Under the pieces are notes generated by a model, which saw only the letters and a program-made list of their open reading frames with translations, was not told where the DNA came from and did not search any database. From Sedimenticola sp. (lineage in GTDB: Bacteria > Pseudomonadota > Gammaproteobacteria > Chromatiales > Chromatiaceae): 16,903 nt of DNA. The stretch's first letter is position 1. Every line of letters starts with the position of its first letter. Of the stretch, positions 9,110-16,629 are shown piece by piece. The DNA is taken from assembly GCA_026197195.1 (NCBI GenBank), contig JAPHUG010000210.1, positions 1 to 16,903 on the forward strand, read 5' to 3'. A program made the translations under genes and the position numbers.

Positions 9110-11167
9110 GTGACCATTGATATGAGTCAGTTCCATCAGGTCTTTTTCGAAGAGAGTTTCGAAAATCTCGCGTTGATGGAGGCGGGCTTGCTGTCACTCG
9201 CCGAAGGTGCAGAAGACCCCGAGGTCATCAATACCATCTTTCGTGGCGCTCACTCAATAAAGGGCGGTAGCAGTACCTTTGGCTTCTCTGAAATTGCTGA
9301 TTTCACTCATGTCATGGAATCGTTATTGGATGAGATGCGCGCCGGACGGCGCCCTGTGACGCCTGATGCTATTGAGTTGCTACTTGGCTCGGTTGATCTG
9401 CTTGGAAGGCTGCTGGAGGCATCCAGTAAGGATCAGCCAACTGACAGCCTGAATGTGAATGATCAGCTGAAAAAACTGACTGCACTGCAAGCTGTGCAGG
9501 CTGTACCCGATGAGTCCGTTTCTTCTGTAGCCCATGAGCAACCAGAGACGATTGCAGATTCAGATAATGCCATCGTTACTGGATGGCATATTGTTTTTCA
9601 CCCCCTTGTGCACATGATGCGTACAGGAAATGACCCCCTGGTATTATTTAAAGCGTTGCAGCAGCTGGGGCAGCTGTCGGTTGACTGTGACTATACACAG
9701 CTCCCTAAGCTTTCTGAGTTAACCCCAGATGAAATGCGTCTGTGCTGGGATCTTAAACTGGAGGGTGTGTCTGACCGCGCTGAGCTGACTGAGGTGTTTG
9801 ACTGGGTGGAAGATGACTGCAATCTTGTCATCCTGCCGATGTTTTCAGATGCCTTTCAACATGACACTGTCTCTGTTCTGGAGCCAACGCAACCCAACCC
9901 TAGTGACACGAATTCAGGGGGTGCAGTGCAAGCGGACGCGCCGTCCGTAACGCCTTCTGTATCAAGGAGTGATGCGGGGGCAAATTCAATTCGTGTGGAA
10001 ACACGCAAAATAGATTCGCTCATTAATATGATCGGTGAATTGGTCATCACGCAGTCTATGTTGGAGACCCTGGGTGAGCATTTCACACTGGACAAACTTG
10101 GTAAGCTACAAGAGGGGTTAGAGCAGCTTAAACGACACGCCAGTGATCTGCATGAGGGATTGATGCGGGTGCGTATGCTGCCCATTAGTTTTGCCTTTAA
10201 TCGATTTCCCCGGCTGGTCCATGATCTGAGCGTCAAGCTGGGTAAGCAGGCTGTTTTAGAGATGTCGGGTGCAGATACTGAGGTTGATAAAACCGTTATT
10301 GAGAAAATGACAGATCCCCTTGTTCATCTCATCAGGAACAGTCTTGATCATGGCTTAGAGTCGCCTGAAGAACGCAGACAGGCGGGTAAGTCAGAGACGG
10401 GTTGCATAAAATTAAACGCCTATCAGAAAGGGGGCTCTGTATTTATTGAGCTGCAGGATAATGGGCGAGGGCTTGATAAGGCGCGGATATTTGAGAAGGC
10501 AGTCAGTAAAGGGCTGGTAGATGAGAAGCAAACGTTGGCAGAAGAACAACTCTTTGAGTTGATCTTCCATCCGGGTTTTTCCACTACAGCAGAAGCGAAT
10601 GATGTATCCGGTCGTGGTGTGGGGATGGATGTTGTCAGACGGAATATCAATGAACTGGGCGGCACTATTCAAATAACGTCTGAAGAGGGTGAGGGTTGTC
10701 TTGTCAGTATATCACTGCCCTTATCGCTGGCGATTATGGAAGGCCAATTGGTGTCGGTTGGTAATGAGGTCTATATTATTCCGTTGCTCTCAATCATTGA
10801 GTCAGTTCAGCCACTAGCCCATCGTATTACACGCCTTACAGGTAAAGGTGAGGTGTATAAATTACGCGATGAATTCTTGCCCGTTATACGAATTAACGAA
10901 CTGTTCGGTGTACCTGCTAGTTCGCAACAACCGGATGAAGGTCTGTTTGTTATTGTTGAGGGCGATGGCCGCCTCTGTGCGCTTCATGTTGATGAATTGC
11001 TCGGACAGAAACAGTTAGTGATCAAGTCGCTCGAAGATAACTACGATCGGGTGGAGGGCATTTCGGGGGCGACTATTCTGGGTGATGGATCGGTCGGTTT
11101 GATCTTGGATGTGCCTGGTATAGTGGGATTGGCAGGGCAGGGGCGTGGCTTGAGGATGTCAGCATGA
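9110..11167 (+). CDS. cheA: Chemotaxis histidine kinase CheA
   Basis: Cytoplasmic kinase of the chemoreceptor array, 685 residues, phosphorylating CheY (and CheB, if present). The P1 HPt domain (about 1-105) has the phosphorylated H48 in AHSIKGGS. A P2-like domain (about 158-245) opens with GWHIVF and contains GNDPL, the form seen in many CheA proteins that differ from E. coli P2. A linker leads to the P3 dimerisation helices (293-350, IDSLINMIGELVI). The P4 ATP-binding domain carries N410 in the N-box (LIRNSLDHGLE), D450 in DNGRG and GRGVGMD at 501-507. The CheW-like P5 domain spans about 550-680. There is no fused receiver. GTG is chosen as start because CTGGAG lies 6 nt upstream (9098-9103); ATG at 9122 would lose only four residues. 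The stop overlaps the cheW start as ATGA. Confidence 0.97.
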   Translation: MTIDMSQFHQVFFEESFENLALMEAGLLSLAEGAEDPEVINTIFRGAHSIKGGSSTFGFSEIADFTHVMESLLDEMRAGRRPVTPDAIELLLGSVDLLGRLLEASSKDQPTDSLNVNDQLKKLTALQAVQAVPDESVSSVAHEQPETIADSDNAIVTGWHIVFHPLVHMMRTGNDPLVLFKALQQLGQLSVDCDYTQLPKLSELTPDEMRLCWDLKLEGVSDRAELTEVFDWVEDDCNLVILPMFSDAFQHDTVSVLEPTQPNPSDTNSGGAVQADAPSVTPSVSRSDAGANSIRVETRKIDSLINMIGELVITQSMLETLGEHFTLDKLGKLQEGLEQLKRHASDLHEGLMRVRMLPISFAFNRFPRLVHDLSVKLGKQAVLEMSGADTEVDKTVIEKMTDPLVHLIRNSLDHGLESPEERRQAGKSETGCIKLNAYQKGGSVFIELQDNGRGLDKARIFEKAVSKGLVDEKQTLAEEQLFELIFHPGFSTTAEANDVSGRGVGMDVVRRNINELGGTIQITSEEGEGCLVSISLPLSLAIMEGQLVSVGNEVYIIPLLSIIESVQPLAHRITRLTGKGEVYKLRDEFLPVIRINELFGVPASSQQPDEGLFVIVEGDGRLCALHVDELLGQKQLVIKSLEDNYDRVEGISGATILGDGSVGLILDVPGIVGLAGQGRGLRMSA

Positions 11168-11661
11168 CACAAGCGTATTCAGTTCCAAGCCCGGAAAACG
11201 AACATGCCATTGAAGATGAATATCTCATACTGAGTCTTGCAGATGAGACCTTTGGTCTGGAACTGTCACGGGTAGAAGAGATTCGCTGTTGGGAAACTGC
11301 GACCCGCGTACCTAATCAACCCTCGTTTGTCAGGGGTGTGATGAACCTGCGGGGCACCATTATCCCGTTGCTGGATCTTCGTGATCGGCTCCAGATGGAA
11401 GTCTGTGAGTATACCGGTGAGACGATTGTGGTGGTTGTTCTTGTTGAAGATGGTTTGGGGCAGAGAAAGGTAGGTGTTGTCGTTGATGCCGTGTCTGACG
11501 TAGTCGGCACGACGGTAGAAGTGAGTGCAAGCCGGTCTGAGTACGGTGGTGCTTTAGATATTGAGCTGCTTCATGGCTTGATTGCAGTGGATGAGCAAGT
11601 CATTAGATTGCTGGATGTAGATAAATTACTACCTGCGCGATTAGCCGATAACGGTCAATAA
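11164..11661 (+). CDS. cheW: Chemotaxis coupling protein CheW (first copy)
   Basis: A 165-residue adaptor linking CheA to receptor tips. It is a single CheW domain: EYLILSLADETFGLELSRVEEIR at the start, the receptor/kinase contact motif NLRGTIIPLLDLR (R63, close to R62 of E. coli CheW), VGVVVDAVSDVV and a conserved C-terminal LLDVDKLL. The ATG overlaps the cheA stop as ATGA, which implies translational coupling and matched amounts. This copy keeps all the canonical motifs, unlike the second copy at 14086, and is the likely main coupling protein of the array. Confidence 0.95.
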   Translation: MTQAYSVPSPENEHAIEDEYLILSLADETFGLELSRVEEIRCWETATRVPNQPSFVRGVMNLRGTIIPLLDLRDRLQMEVCEYTGETIVVVVLVEDGLGQRKVGVVVDAVSDVVGTTVEVSASRSEYGGALDIELLHGLIAVDEQVIRLLDVDKLLPARLADNGQ

Positions 11662-11709
11662 ATCGAATAATCATCGCTTAATAAGATTGAAAGTAAAGGA
11701 GCTCGACCA

Positions 11710-14058
11710 GTGAAAGTTAATATGCCGGTTACAAATGTGGAGCATCAGCCGCGCGAGGGCTCAATACTTGTTTCCAAAACCGATCTCAAGGGTGTCATTA
11801 CTTACTGTAATCGGGATTTTATTGAGATAAGCGGTTTTAAAGAGTGTGAGTTGATAGGGAGCAGTCACAATATTGTTCGTCATCCTGATATGCCACCGGA
11901 GGCCTATCAGGATCTATGGGAAACCATTAAGTCAGAAAGGCCCTGGGGGGCGGTGGTCAAGAATCGATGCAAAAATGGCGATTTTTACTGGGTCTATGCC
12001 AATGTTACACCACTTAAAGAGCATGGCAGAGTGACCGGATACATGTCTGTAAGAACCCCGGCCAGCCGGGATCAGATTAATGCGGCGGAAGAACTCTACC
12101 AGAAAGTTAATGAAAAGCAGGTGCCCTATGTGCCGAGTATCAGTGCTACGCAAGAGATTGGTAGCGGGAGTTATAAGCTTAAAGCGTTGTTAACGTCTGT
12201 GGCGTCGGTTCTCGTTCTGCTCTTTGCAGCTATTGCGCTATTGACTGTCATGGATGGCTCTAAAACAGCCATCATTGCGTTGCTGCTATCGGCGGTGGTT
12301 CTTGTTGGTCTGTCGGCCTGGGCTTTGAATCAAAACCTTTTCAAGCCGCTTCGTTATATCAAGAAGAAGCTGCACCAGATTGCAGAGGGCGACTATTTCT
12401 CCTGGGTTGAATATGAGCGAAAGGATGAGATGGGTGAGCTGATTTCCTCACTCAAGGCGGCACAGATAAAGCTGGCCTTTAATGTCATGGGTTACCGGGA
12501 CCAGGCCGCCGATGCGCTAAGGATAAAGACGGCGCTGGATAATGTATCGACATCCGTCATGATGGCTGATCAGGATCTGAATATCATCTACATGAATAAA
12601 ACCGCCGTACAGCTATTCAAGCATGCCGAAAAGGATATCCAACGTGACCTTCCTGCCTTCAATGCGGATGTACTAATGGGTGCCTGTATTGATCAGTTCC
12701 ATAAGAATCCTGAGCATCAACGGGCCTTGCTTGAACAATTGACAACGACTTATCAATCAGAGTTTGTGATTGGCGGGCGCACGTTGCGTGTGGTTGCCAA
12801 TCCGGTTGTTGATGAAACGGGACGTCACTTGGGGTCTGCCGTTGAGTGGACGGACAGAACGGCTGAGGTGGCGGTCGAGCAGGAGGTGGATCATATCGTT
12901 AATCTTGCGTACGGCGGGGATCTGTCGAGCCGTATTTCGCTTGAGGATAAAGGGGGCTTTTATAAATCGCTGGGTGAAGGGATTAATGCGCTCATCAATG
13001 TCGTCGAATCCGCCTTCAATGATGTCGCCCTGGTTATGAGTCATATGGCAAAGGGCGATATGACCCAATTGATCACAAATGATTATCAGGGGGCCTTCGG
13101 TAGCGTTAAACAGGATGTAAACGGTACTTTGGGTAATCTTGAGAAGGTCATTGAGGAGATTCGAGAAGCCCTGGATCTGATCAGTTCTGCTTCAGACGAG
13201 ATCTCACTTGGGAATACCAGCCTATCCTCCCGAACGGAGGAGCAGGCGAGTGCACTTGAAGAGACGGCGTCCAGTATTGAGGAGTTGACGGGGACGGTCA
13301 GAAACAACTCTGAAAATGCCCAGCAGGCCAATAGTCTGGCGGTGGCAGCTTTTGAATCAGCCGAACGAGGAGGCGAGGTGGTTAGTCAGGCGGTTACGGC
13401 TATGGGTGAGATTAATCAAGCGAGCAAAAAGATATCCGAAATTATTAGTGTGATCAACGATATTGCCTTTCAGACCAACTTGTTGGCATTAAACGCCTCG
13501 GTAGAGGCGGCACGTGCGGGAGAGCAGGGGAGGGGGTTTGCGGTTGTAGCCACCGAGGTAAGAAACCTTGCCGGGCGAAGTGCCGCCGCAGCCAAAGAGA
13601 TCAAGTTATTGATTGAGGATAGCGTTGAAAAGGTTTTGGCCGGATCAGCGCTTGTGAATAAGTCTGGAGAGACGCTGGAAGAGATAGTGCATAGCGTCAA
13701 ACAGGTGGGTTCTATTGTCTCGGAGATTGCTGTTGCCAGCCGGCAGCAATCTGCCGGCATTGATCAGGTCAATCAAGCCGTCAATAGTATTGATCAGGTG
13801 ACACAGCAGAATGCGGCCCTTGCTGAGCAGACGTCGGCGGCCTCTGAGGCAATGAATCAACGTGCAACCGAGATACAACGTATGATGGCCTTTTTTAAGA
13901 CTAATCTGCAGTCTGAGCGGATTGCATTACCTGAAGTTAACGAGTCACATCAGCAGCTTAAGGCACTTAAAAAAGCGCGCGCCTCTTCACGTGATCATAT
14001 GCCCATTGTTCCGGTCTATGGTGGCAGTGAATCTGGTGATGAGTGGGAAGAGTTTTAG
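11710..14058 (+). CDS. Aer-like PAS chemoreceptor with C-terminal CheR-docking pentapeptide
   Basis: Methyl-accepting chemotaxis protein, 782 residues, probably sensing redox or energy state. The N-terminal PAS domain (about 20-125) follows E. coli Aer closely: [10 protein letters not shown] and [18 protein letters not shown], with R57, H58, D60 and W79 at the numbers I recall for the Aer FAD pocket. Two membrane helices (about 160-181 and 186-206) with only a few residues between them make a hairpin anchor, so there is no periplasmic sensor. A HAMP domain (about 207-260), a second PAS (268-390) and a HAMP-like region (395-475) follow. The signalling domain has methylation helices and the tip [20 protein letters not shown] (599-618), most like the short 36-heptad class of Tsr and Aer. 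A flexible tail ends in EWEEF (778-782), an NWETF-type tether. GTG is the start: AAGGAG lies 8 nt upstream. Confidence 0.95.
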   Translation: MKVNMPVTNVEHQPREGSILVSKTDLKGVITYCNRDFIEISGFKECELIGSSHNIVRHPDMPPEAYQDLWETIKSERPWGAVVKNRCKNGDFYWVYANVTPLKEHGRVTGYMSVRTPASRDQINAAEELYQKVNEKQVPYVPSISATQEIGSGSYKLKALLTSVASVLVLLFAAIALLTVMDGSKTAIIALLLSAVVLVGLSAWALNQNLFKPLRYIKKKLHQIAEGDYFSWVEYERKDEMGELISSLKAAQIKLAFNVMGYRDQAADALRIKTALDNVSTSVMMADQDLNIIYMNKTAVQLFKHAEKDIQRDLPAFNADVLMGACIDQFHKNPEHQRALLEQLTTTYQSEFVIGGRTLRVVANPVVDETGRHLGSAVEWTDRTAEVAVEQEVDHIVNLAYGGDLSSRISLEDKGGFYKSLGEGINALINVVESAFNDVALVMSHMAKGDMTQLITNDYQGAFGSVKQDVNGTLGNLEKVIEEIREALDLISSASDEISLGNTSLSSRTEEQASALEETASSIEELTGTVRNNSENAQQANSLAVAAFESAERGGEVVSQAVTAMGEINQASKKISEIISVINDIAFQTNLLALNASVEAARAGEQGRGFAVVATEVRNLAGRSAAAAKEIKLLIEDSVEKVLAGSALVNKSGETLEEIVHSVKQVGSIVSEIAVASRQQSAGIDQVNQAVNSIDQVTQQNAALAEQTSAASEAMNQRATEIQRMMAFFKTNLQSERIALPEVNESHQQLKALKKARASSRDHMPIVPVYGGSESGDEWEEF

Positions 14059-14085
14059 TGTTTGGCTGGCGGGTGAGGTGCAGCA

Positions 14086-14577
14086 ATGTCTGATCAGCCG
14101 GTTGTCCAGTATCTCTGTTTTAACTTGGGTGTGGATCGCTATGCGGTTGAGATTCTCCGGGTACGGGAGATAAGAGGCTGGGAGCCCGCGCGAGTGATCC
14201 CGGATATGCCTCAGCATATGCTTGGTGTTATCGATTTTCGTGAAATGATGGTGCCGGTTTTTGATCTTCGGTTGCGATTCAACGTTCAGCCCGTAGTCTA
14301 TGAGCCGACAACGGTCATTATTGTTTTTGCCTCGGCAATGAAAAATGAACCACTACTGGCAGTAGTGGTGGATGGCGTATCCGATGTGCTGGATGTTGAA
14401 CAAGCAATGCGATGTGAAGTGCCTGATATGGGGCATCATATCGATACACGTTTTATGGATGGTATGGTAAAGATAGATGGTGAAGTCGTGGTTTTATTGA
14501 ATACCGAATATTTTCTTAATCCTGATGAGCTGATGCGCCTGGAGATGGTGGTAGAGGCCGAGATGGGTGAAGGATGA
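14086..14577 (+). CDS. cheW: CheW-like coupling protein, divergent second copy
   Basis: A 163-residue single CheW domain. The frame of the family is clear: YLCFNLGVDRYAVEILRVREIRGWEP, a central GVIDF segment, VPVFDLR, LAVVVDGVSDVLD and FMDGMVKIDGEVVVLLN. The contact motif NLRG of canonical CheW is replaced by DFRE (50-53), although the Arg itself (R52) is kept. That change sits where CheW meets CheA and receptors, so binding preferences may differ from the first copy. GTGAGGTG (14072-14079) serves the ATG. It lies 27 nt after the receptor and 73 nt before the ParA-like gene. Possible roles are a second array coupler, or an adaptor between the array and the ParA-like ATPase in the manner of ParP; the latter is inference only. 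Confidence 0.9.
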   Translation: MSDQPVVQYLCFNLGVDRYAVEILRVREIRGWEPARVIPDMPQHMLGVIDFREMMVPVFDLRLRFNVQPVVYEPTTVIIVFASAMKNEPLLAVVVDGVSDVLDVEQAMRCEVPDMGHHIDTRFMDGMVKIDGEVVVLLNTEYFLNPDELMRLEMVVEAEMGEG

Positions 14578-14622
14578 AGTGTGACTTATTGAGCCGCAGT
14601 TGGTCTGGGTATTTCGAACTAT

Positions 14623-14651
14623 TACTCAGTACATCAAAGGTGTTCTGAGTA
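14623..14651 (+). promoter_or_regulatory. Hairpin holding the ribosome-binding site of the ParA-like gene
   Basis: TACTCAG (14623-14629) can pair with CTGAGTA (14645-14651), the last base being the A of the ATG. The 15-nt loop contains the ribosome-binding sequence AAAGGTG (14636-14642). This could tune translation, but a 7-bp stem with a large loop is only marginally stable. Confidence 0.25.
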
Positions 14652-15412
14652 TGCAAACCGTGGCCGTATTCAATCCACAATCGGGTGTTGGCAAGACCAC
14701 CCTGTGTGCCAATCTGGGCCATGCCCTTGCGCTTGCCGGTCACCCCTTGACGCTTGTCGATTTCGATCCGGCAGGTGACTTGTCTGCAAGTCTGGGATTA
14801 TTCAGGGCACCCACTCAGGGCATTGATCAGGTGCTGCTGGAGCAAGCGACGCTGGAAGCGGTGTCGATCAGTACGCGCGATGAGGTTCATTTAATCCCCG
14901 CAGGCAGTCGGTTGTCTGAATGGGCATCAGGTTCGATATCCGACATGGAGAAGGGGAAGCTGCTCGGTCGTCTCCTGTCGGCTGAATCCTCAGAGACTGA
15001 CCTCCTTCTTTTCGATTGCCCTTCGAATGCGGATCTGCTGATAGCCAATATCTTACTGGCGGTCGATTGGCTTTTGATACCATTGCCGGGTGATGATGCA
15101 GGTGCCGAGTCACTCCCGCATTTACTTCAGACCATTGAAACATTTTCCAGGGCGCGTGGGCGTCCGCTGAACTACCTGTTTGTGATGAATCGAATCCCCG
15201 TTCGGCGACGCCTGACCGGTGTGGCGGCCTCTAAATTTTCTGCCCTTGCCCCGGGACATTTTTGCAAATCAGTTATCTGTCAATCTGATCAGCTGGAACA
15301 AGCGAGACAGATAGGGCGAACCATCTTCGAGTCGCGCTCGGGTAGTCGTCCAGCGAGTGATTTTAGCCAGTTGGCCTCGGAGTTGGTGCGAAGGAGTCTA
15401 TCCCTTGAATAA
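14651..15412 (+). CDS. ParA/MinD-family ATPase of the chemotaxis cluster
   Basis: A 253-residue P-loop ATPase of the ParA/Soj/MinD type. Related proteins in che clusters (ParC of vibrios, PpfA of Rhodobacter) place chemosensory arrays in the cell, which is the likely role. The Walker A region reads NPQSGVGKTT, with P-loop K15, but the signature lysine of the deviant motif KGGxGKT is Q10 here and the next Gly is Ser. DFDPAGDLSASLG (Walker A' type) and LLLFDCPSNADLL (Walker B) follow, then LIPLPGDDAGAESL and a C-terminal part starting VMNRIPVRR. The start is ATG 14651, with AAAGGTG 8 nt upstream; an in-frame TTG at 14600 would add 17 residues ahead of the first beta strand and is unlikely. The stop overlaps the STAS gene by 8 nt. 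Without the signature lysine, nucleotide-sandwich dimerisation may be altered or lost. Confidence 0.88.
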   Translation: MQTVAVFNPQSGVGKTTLCANLGHALALAGHPLTLVDFDPAGDLSASLGLFRAPTQGIDQVLLEQATLEAVSISTRDEVHLIPAGSRLSEWASGSISDMEKGKLLGRLLSAESSETDLLLFDCPSNADLLIANILLAVDWLLIPLPGDDAGAESLPHLLQTIETFSRARGRPLNYLFVMNRIPVRRRLTGVAASKFSALAPGHFCKSVICQSDQLEQARQIGRTIFESRSGSRPASDFSQLASELVRRSLSLE

Positions 15413-15713
15413 CATGGCTGATGAGCGTGCCGTTGATCTGGGTGCCGTATTCACGCTGTATGATATCGATATGCTTAAACATAAGCTGCTGGATGCGCTT
15501 GACCGGTCGGGGGACTGTCTACGTTTGGATGGTTCAGATATAGAACAACTGGATGGTGCCGGTCTGCAACTGCTGGCCTCGCTTATACTTGAAGCCAGAG
15601 AGGCCAAAAAAACAATCGAGTGGGAAGGTGCGTCCGATGAACTGCTGGCCTCAGCGCATCTACTTGGCTTGAGTGGGCTGTTAGGACTGGATCAACAAAA
15701 GGCTGGCGAGTGA
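15405..15713 (+). CDS. STAS-domain protein (SpoIIAA/MlaB-like)
   Basis: A small 102-residue protein consisting of one STAS domain. Signs are a beta strand near FTLYDID, CLRLDGSDIEQLDGAGLQLLASL, and a final helix near ELLASAHLLGLSGLLG. In anti-sigma factor antagonists the phosphorylated Ser lies in DSSG; here the same loop is D50-G-A52-G, so phosphorylation at that place is not possible. MlaB-type STAS proteins likewise often lack the Ser. The start TTG 15405 has AAGGAG 8 nt upstream (15391-15396), while ATG 15414 would sit 17 nt away. The chosen start overlaps the ParA-like gene by 8 nt, suggesting translational coupling. STAS proteins recur in chemotaxis clusters, but their role there is poorly settled. 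A partner for the ATPase, CheW or CheA is inference. Confidence 0.82.
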   Translation: MNNMADERAVDLGAVFTLYDIDMLKHKLLDALDRSGDCLRLDGSDIEQLDGAGLQLLASLILEAREAKKTIEWEGASDELLASAHLLGLSGLLGLDQQKAGE

Positions 15714-15779
15714 TTGGCTTTCGAGGACTATTTTATCTGTGATGGGTAGTTGATTAATTACACATGAACCGAGTAGTGA

Positions 15780-16625
15780 ATGAATATGCAAGAGTCTCAA
15801 CGTGAGTTCGTATTCAAGCAGGAAGAGTTTGACTTTCTTAGAAAGATTGTCAACGCCCGCACAGGTATTGTGGTAGCCGATGAGAAGCTGGAGATGTTCT
15901 ATTCCAGGCTGGTGCGCCGGTTGCGGTTACTGAAGCTGGATAGTTTTGCGGCCTATTGTGGTTATATACGAGAAGATATTACAGGAAATGAGCTGCTTGA
16001 ACTGACGAATGCGATCACCACAAACCTTACGGCGTTTTTTCGTGAACCCCATCATTTTAACTATCTCGCTGACACACTGATTCCGTCACTTGTGCAGCAT
16101 GCCACGGATGAACGGCTGTTGCGGGTCTGGTCGGCGGGCTGCTCTACAGGAGAAGAGGCCTATTCATTGGCAATGACGCTGGATCAGACACTTTCACCGA
16201 ATACGCATTGGGATTGGAAATTATTGTCCACGGATATTGACAGTCGTGTACTCCATCACGCGGCTGAAGGTGTCTACCCTGCAGATAAAGTAGCGGTATT
16301 ACCTGAAGAGACATTGAAGCACTATTTTCTCCGGGGCAAAACATTAGCGGATCAAGTGAAAGTCAAACCGGCTTTGGCAAAGCGCGTTAAATTTGGTCAG
16401 CTCAATCTAATGGAAGCGTGGGGTTTTAAAAATCCCCTGGATATTATTTTCTGCCGAAATGTCATTATCTATTTTGAGCGGAAAAGCAAGATCAAGCTGA
16501 TTGATAAATTTGCTGATGCATTAAAGCCTGGTGGTCATCTGTTCCTCGGGCACTCTGAGTCACTCTATCATCTAAGTGATCGGTTCGAGTCTCTGGGTAA
16601 TACCATTTACAGGAAAATTGAGTAG
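15780..16625 (+). CDS. cheR: Chemoreceptor glutamate methyltransferase CheR
   Basis: A 281-residue cytoplasmic enzyme that methylates glutamates in the receptor's helices using S-adenosylmethionine, for adaptation. The helical N-terminal domain (about 1-75) is followed by NLTAFFREPHHF (82-93, R88), the SAM-binding SAGCSTGEEAYSLAM (118-132), TDID, the FGQLNL region, FCRNVIIYF (R226, N227) and GGHLFLGHSES. All key motifs are present and the length is usual. The receptor two to three genes upstream ends in EWEEF, a pentapeptide of the type CheR binds. ATG 15780 is used, with ATG 15786 also possible; neither has a strong ribosome-binding site. The 66-nt gap before it contains no clear promoter, so it is probably in the same operon. 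cheD begins 4 nt after its stop. Confidence 0.96.
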   Translation: MNMQESQREFVFKQEEFDFLRKIVNARTGIVVADEKLEMFYSRLVRRLRLLKLDSFAAYCGYIREDITGNELLELTNAITTNLTAFFREPHHFNYLADTLIPSLVQHATDERLLRVWSAGCSTGEEAYSLAMTLDQTLSPNTHWDWKLLSTDIDSRVLHHAAEGVYPADKVAVLPEETLKHYFLRGKTLADQVKVKPALAKRVKFGQLNLMEAWGFKNPLDIIFCRNVIIYFERKSKIKLIDKFADALKPGGHLFLGHSESLYHLSDRFESLGNTIYRKIE

Positions 16626-16629
16626 TATC

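Noticed and set aside
11662..11709. Separate promoter for the receptor gene
   Set aside because: The 48-nt gap holds a good ribosome-binding site but no FliA-like or sigma-70-like pair at proper spacing.
14600..14650. TTG start at 14600 for the ParA-like protein
   Set aside because: It would add 17 residues before the first beta strand of the P-loop fold and has no ribosome-binding site; ATG 14651 has AAAGGTG at 8 nt.
15357..15404. ATG start at 15357 for the STAS protein
   Set aside because: It would overlap the ParA-like gene by 56 nt and has no ribosome-binding site; TTG 15405 with AAGGAG at 8 nt fits better, and the added residues are not STAS-like.
15714..15779. Separate promoter or terminator before cheR
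   Set aside because: No hairpin with a T-run and no recognisable promoter pair in the 66-nt gap.
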